A stretch of 22,725 nucleotides of DNA from a virus. Shown here piece by piece: positions 18,770 through 22,725 of this stretch. The position numbers and the translations under genes are program-made. The stretch covers positions 646 through 23,370 of the IMG/VR virus record IMGVR_UViG_3300030012_000839; one strand, given 5' to 3'. Each line of letters begins with the position of its first letter. Position 1 is the stretch's first letter. The notes beneath the pieces were generated by a model. That model was not told the DNA's origin, made no database searches, and saw only the letters and a list, made by a program, of their open reading frames with translations.

Positions 18770-21313
18770 ATGCAGATACTTGAGTTATACATAAGGGATG
18801 GTATAAGATACTATGGCAATGCTACATCTACTTCATCAAGCAACTTAGTAGACGCTAACGCTAATTTTACTGGTACTGTTGAGGTGGGTTATATTGTTTT
18901 TAATGAAGTCGATGGCACTTCCGCTAAAGTTACAGCAGTTACAAACGCAACTACCTTAGCTTTATCGGCTGATATATTTACTGTCAATGAGGCTTATATA
19001 ATTAAAAGTGATTTTAAAAGGCTTGATTTATTTGAGGATGAAAGTGTAAGCATTACAGACACTATAAAAAACGTAAAAGATGTAGCTAAAATATTTACAC
19101 CTTTTTCACAGCAGTTTAACGTACCAGCTTCTAAGCATAATTCCAAGATATTTAGACATTATCAAGACAGCGATATAATAGATAGCTTTGATGCAAGATA
19201 CAAAGCAGATGCGCTTATAAAGTTAAATGGTAGTGATTATAAGAAAGGCAAAATAAGGCTAAATAGTGTAAGCCTAAAAGACAATAAGCCACACGCTTAC
19301 AAGCTTATATTTTTTGGCGATACAATAGAACTAAAGGACTTGATGGGCGATACAATGCTAAGTGGTTTAAACTACGATGCGAGTGATAATTTTGCTTATA
19401 GCCACGCTGTGATTTACCCAATGTTTACTGGTTTAGGAGATGTTTGCTTCCCTTTAATTACGCACACTAAGTTAATGCGATACAATAACAACGCTTATAT
19501 ATCATCATCTCCAACAGCAAACGAGAAACTAAATTATAGAGATTTAAAACCAGCTATAAAGATTAAAAAAATATTGAATGCAATAGAAAACACTTTTGAC
19601 GAAATAAACTTCAGCGGAGAGTTTTTTAATAGCGAAGATTTTAATAGTATCTATATGTGGATGCACAGAGAAAAAGGCTTTATGAGTAATGCTGCTGAGG
19701 GTGGCGGTCTTACTATTTTAGAGAATGTTTTTCATTTGCCTACTGATAGTGGTTTAACGCTTTCAAGTGGTACAGAGGTTAGACCATTAACCCCAACAGC
19801 ACCAGATATTGTTACTGGTTTAGGTGGAGTTCGTGTTTTTATAAATATTGCAATAACAACTGGCTCTGCAAGTGATGAGTTTGACCTTAGAGTTGAAAAT
19901 GCTACATACCCACAAGTTGTTTATCTTGATACAACTGGAAATACTGGTAGCACTTCTTACGCTTTTAATAATATAGCTGGGTCATATTATGCACCAGTTA
20001 ATGCAAGAATAATACTTACCTCAACTAATACATTTACTATAAGCAGTTTTCAAATAACTGGATTTCAAGGTGCAAGTAGTGGCACTTACACAAGTGATGT
20101 ACTTGCGGTTGCTAATACTGTTGTTATTGGAAGGCAAATGCCTAAAATAAAAACAATAGATTTTTTAACAAATCTTTTTAAGATGTTTAATTTGGTAGCT
20201 TATAAAGTAGGAAGTGAAATAAGAGTACTACCCTTAAATGAATACTATGAAGAAGGTTTAGAGTATGACATAACCAAATATGTAGATACAACCAAAAATT
20301 CTATAAGTAAAGTATTACAGTTTAAAAATATAGATTTTAACTTTCCAAGTAAAGAAAGTTTTTTAGTACAAAAGTCAGACGAGCTACAAGGTGCTAATTT
20401 TGCTGGGGAAAGTTTCTCGCCAGATCCAAATTTACAAGCAGATGGCACAGACTACAAGATAGAGCCAGTATTTGAGAAAATGCTTTACGAAAGATTATCT
20501 GACGAGCAACACGGAACACTAACTACAATTTGTCAAGGTGCTATGCTTGATAAAGATTTTAATGCCACAATAGGCAAACCACTACTTTTATACATAGCTA
20601 ACCAAACTGCAACACCTAACTTTTTATTTGCAAACGCTGATGGTGGTGGCAATGAAACTGTAACAACATATAACAGACCAAGTCAAATATTAGTACAATC
20701 TGATGGTAGTGTTTTAGATGCCTCGAGTTCGTTAAATTTTGGAATTGAAAGGGATGAGTTTTTTCTTGAGCCTAAAGGCACTAACCTATTAGCTAAATAC
20801 TATTTAAACTATGTGCAAAGTGTTTTTAACAGACAAGCAAGGATAAACAAATTAGAGGCTTATTTGCCACTACATATTATTTTAAAATATCAGCTAAACG
20901 ACAGATTTGTTGTAGGTAATAAGCTTTACAGAATTAATAGTATAAAAACTAATTTACTAACAAACAAAAGTTCTTTAGAATTATATAGTTTATCACAAGC
21001 TACGCAATTAATACAAAACAGTCAATTTGAAACTTTACCAAGATTAGCTGCTTTAAATGTTACAGCTACATCAAGTTCAAGTGTTACTTTAGGGTGGACT
21101 GCGGCTGGTGCTTTAAACACAGACAACATTACTGGATATGACGTTTATAAAGATGACACATTTGTAGAAACTTTAGGCAATGATATAAGCGGAAGAACAC
21201 TAACTGGTTTAACAAGTAAAATAACATATAAATTAGCTATAAGAACAAGATACACCATTGACAGCAGTGTCGTGTTCTCTAATGACAGAATAGTTTACGC
21301 AACAACAGATTAA
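18770..21313 (+). CDS. large tail protein with C-terminal fibronectin type III domain
   Basis: At 847 residues this is the largest complete protein. Residues about 82-195 (KRLDLFEDESVSITDTIKNV, FTPFSQQFNVPASKHN) look like the N-terminal part of tail-tip/hub proteins in Bacteroidota phages. About 330-455 is a Thr/Ser/Gly-rich beta insertion (GGVRVFINIAITTGSASDEF) that may be a carbohydrate-binding module. About 755-845 is a fibronectin type III domain (LPRLAALNVTATSSSSVTLG, TGYDVYKDD, YKLAIRTRY), typical of exposed virion proteins. It lies upstream of the tape-measure gene, whereas tip proteins usually lie downstream. Domain edges are by eye. Confidence 0.6.
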   Translation: MQILELYIRDGIRYYGNATSTSSSNLVDANANFTGTVEVGYIVFNEVDGTSAKVTAVTNATTLALSADIFTVNEAYIIKSDFKRLDLFEDESVSITDTIKNVKDVAKIFTPFSQQFNVPASKHNSKIFRHYQDSDIIDSFDARYKADALIKLNGSDYKKGKIRLNSVSLKDNKPHAYKLIFFGDTIELKDLMGDTMLSGLNYDASDNFAYSHAVIYPMFTGLGDVCFPLITHTKLMRYNNNAYISSSPTANEKLNYRDLKPAIKIKKILNAIENTFDEINFSGEFFNSEDFNSIYMWMHREKGFMSNAAEGGGLTILENVFHLPTDSGLTLSSGTEVRPLTPTAPDIVTGLGGVRVFINIAITTGSASDEFDLRVENATYPQVVYLDTTGNTGSTSYAFNNIAGSYYAPVNARIILTSTNTFTISSFQITGFQGASSGTYTSDVLAVANTVVIGRQMPKIKTIDFLTNLFKMFNLVAYKVGSEIRVLPLNEYYEEGLEYDITKYVDTTKNSISKVLQFKNIDFNFPSKESFLVQKSDELQGANFAGESFSPDPNLQADGTDYKIEPVFEKMLYERLSDEQHGTLTTICQGAMLDKDFNATIGKPLLLYIANQTATPNFLFANADGGGNETVTTYNRPSQILVQSDGSVLDASSSLNFGIERDEFFLEPKGTNLLAKYYLNYVQSVFNRQARINKLEAYLPLHIILKYQLNDRFVVGNKLYRINSIKTNLLTNKSSLELYSLSQATQLIQNSQFETLPRLAALNVTATSSSSVTLGWTAAGALNTDNITGYDVYKDDTFVETLGNDISGRTLTGLTSKITYKLAIRTRYTIDSSVVFSNDRIVYATTD

Positions 21314-21453
21314 TGATAAAACAAATACTTGAACTTTTAAAACACGCAAACGGAGAAACAGAAACAATCCGTATAGCACAAGGTAAACACAAACTACCTA
21401 CAACACTAAAAGAGGGATATAAAGCACTTAAACAACAGATACAATGGCGATAG
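21313..21453 (+). CDS. 46-residue protein before the tape measure
   Basis: ATG at 21313 overlaps the previous stop (TAATG) and TAG at 21451-21453 lies 10 bases inside the tape-measure gene. The product (MIKQILELLKHANGETETIR, ending LKQQIQWR) is basic and mixed helix/strand with no motif. The overlaps on both sides support it being translated. Confidence 0.5.
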   Translation: MIKQILELLKHANGETETIRIAQGKHKLPTTLKEGYKALKQQIQWR

Positions 21454-22725
21454 AGAAAACAATTAATATAGACGTAGAAAGTAAAGAAGCCTTAGCTGGT
21501 ATTAAGTCCATCGATAAAGGTCTTGATGGTCTTGATAAAGGCGCGGATAAAGCAAGTAAGGGCGTTGGTGGAATATCAAACGCTTTTAAAGGTCTTGGTA
21601 CAGCTATCAAAGCTGCTGGTATTGGTTTAGTTATTGCTGCCTTCGCTAAACTATCCGAGATATTTATGCAAAACCAGAAGGTTGCTAATGGTTTCAACAC
21701 AGCTTTTGAAGCGGTTAGTATCGCCTTTAATGACTTTGTTAATTTTATAGTAAACAATGGTGGTAAGGTTGTAGATTTTTTTAAAGCAATATTTGAAAAC
21801 CCTTTAGATACAGTTAAGGCTTTAGGTCAAAGTATAAAAGCAAATATTATAGAACGCTTTGAGAGTTTTCTTGATACGCTTGGTTTTTTAGCAAGTGCAG
21901 TAAAAAAAGTATTTAGTGGAGATTTTAAAGGTGCTTTAGAAGATGTAAAGGCGGCTGGTAAAGAAAGTATTGATGTTCTTACTGGTGTAAACAACACAGT
22001 AGACAAAACGACCGAGTTTGTTACTAAAACTGCTGAAGCTGTAAAAAATTACGCAACAGAAACAATAAAGGCTGCTAAGGCAAATGTAGAATTAAATAGG
22101 TCAGCAGAAATAGGACTTGCGCAAAACAGATTACTTATTGAGCAGTTTGATAGACAAGCAGAGTTGCAACGTCAAATAAGAGATGACGAGAGCAAAACAA
22201 TAGAAGAAAGAATTGCGGCAAATGAAAGGCTTGGGGAGTTACTGGCAGAACAAGAAACTTTAATGTTAGCCAATGCAGATGCGGTTTTGAGAGCAGCAGA
22301 GGTGCAATTCCAAAAACTTGAAAATGACGAAAACGAAATAGCTTTGCTTGAAGCAAAAGCAGAGAGGGAGGGCGTACTTGCACAGATAGCTGGTTTTAGG
22401 TCTGAACAATTAACAAACATTAACTCTTTAGAAAGAGAAAGACAAGACTTAATACAAGAAAATCTTGATAAAGAAACTGAGGCAGCAGAAGCACAAATTG
22501 CAATAGACAAAGCTGTAAGAGATGCTAAGGTAAAAAATGCCGAGCAAGTAAGTGGTGCTATTGGGCAATTAGCAGCTATCGCTGGAGAAGGTACTTCGGC
22601 TGGTAAGGCTTTAGGGGTTGCTTCTGCAACTATTGATACTTATGTAGGTGCTAACAAGGCTTTGGCACAAGGTGGCTTTGCTGGTATTGCTCAAGCCATA
22701 GCAATTATTGGAACTGGTTTAGCAA
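21444..22725 (+). CDS. tail tape-measure protein (3' truncated by window edge)
   Basis: ATG at 21444 opens a frame that stays open to the window end (427 codons). The N-terminal part has repeated IxxGLDGLDKGADKASKGVG-type heptads (about 20-40), a hydrophobic Gly/Ala segment (AAGIGLVIAAFAKLSEIF, about 57-74), a long charged coiled coil (about 220-350) and Ala/Gly-rich hydrophobic segments (AIGQLAAIAGEGTSAGKALG and after, about 372 on). This is the typical tape-measure layout that sets tail length and goes with the chaperone encoded at 15921. Full length and any lytic domain lie outside the window. Confidence 0.8.
   Translation, partial: MAIEKTINIDVESKEALAGIKSIDKGLDGLDKGADKASKGVGGISNAFKGLGTAIKAAGIGLVIAAFAKLSEIFMQNQKVANGFNTAFEAVSIAFNDFVNFIVNNGGKVVDFFKAIFENPLDTVKALGQSIKANIIERFESFLDTLGFLASAVKKVFSGDFKGALEDVKAAGKESIDVLTGVNNTVDKTTEFVTKTAEAVKNYATETIKAAKANVELNRSAEIGLAQNRLLIEQFDRQAELQRQIRDDESKTIEERIAANERLGELLAEQETLMLANADAVLRAAEVQFQKLENDENEIALLEAKAEREGVLAQIAGFRSEQLTNINSLERERQDLIQENLDKETEAAEAQIAIDKAVRDAKVKNAEQVSGAIGQLAAIAGEGTSAGKALGVASATIDTYVGANKALAQGGFAGIAQAIAIIGTGLA

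Noticed and set aside
21428-22510. Minus-strand ORFs of 80-112 codons opposite the tape-measure gene
   Set aside because: The + strand frame is continuous from 21444 to the window end with clear tape-measure features; the reverse frames are Ser/Ala/Leu-rich shadows of it.

Overview
The window is part of a tailed-phage (Caudoviricetes) genome with a tape-measure gene and a G/GT-type tail chaperone, so probably siphovirus-like. The likely host is in Bacteroidota, most plausibly a flavobacterium. Reasons: the DNA is AT-rich; promoter-like TAnnTTTG boxes of the Bacteroidota type lie in front of several gene groups; starts usually follow A-rich stretches without a clear Shine-Dalgarno sequence; and many small proteins match types I know from flavobacterial phages. 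Every credible gene is on the + strand and most overlap or abut (ATGA, TAATG). I see no integrase, repressor, tRNA, CRISPR or insertion sequence, so lifestyle cannot be judged here.

Layout. 1-684: end of a head/connector module. 760-3080: receptor-binding or decoration proteins (a spike-like protein, then two genes sharing an N-terminal motif, one carrying PKD-like and BspA-type repeats). 3091-4715: small proteins and a lysis cassette (small membrane protein, M15 peptidase endolysin, 3TM-type holin). 4788-6411: NinG-like protein, a possible short RNA, a recombination-associated protein and an SSB-like protein. 6437-8175: terminator, promoter, RecA-like replication ATPase, sigma-factor-like protein and small proteins. 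8170-9672: promoter and a run of small early genes ending in a DUF6378-type protein. 9662-11455: a T4-type DNA beta-glucosyltransferase followed by a dCMP hydroxymethylase-like enzyme. 11479-14072: promoter, GIY-YIG/MazG-like fusion, 5'-3' exonuclease, DUF3310-like protein and a DnaA-domain-IV-like protein. 14101-15598: small and large terminase. 15600-15884: untranslated region with promoter, paired stem-loops and terminator. 15921-22725: tail module (chaperone with programmed -1 frameshift, terminator-like, gp10-like, two large tail proteins, tape measure running off the window).

How it works together. The phage appears to carry a compact 5-hydroxymethylcytosine glucosylation pathway. The hydroxymethylase keeps the catalytic Cys and the Asp that selects dCMP. 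The glucosyltransferase keeps the catalytic Asp and UDP-glucose contacts of the T4 enzyme. The GIY-YIG/MazG-like fusion could remove dCTP and/or cut unmodified DNA, as separate T4 enzymes do.

The second notable system is the approximately 220-nt leader between terminase and tail genes. It has a promoter, two paralogous stem-loops whose stems covary around a nearly invariant 14-nt loop, and a strong terminator just before the late tail genes. This resembles the logic of lambda PR'/tR' or HK022 put antitermination. The same promoter region carries a 26-bp repeat also found, at the same distance, upstream of an early promoter.
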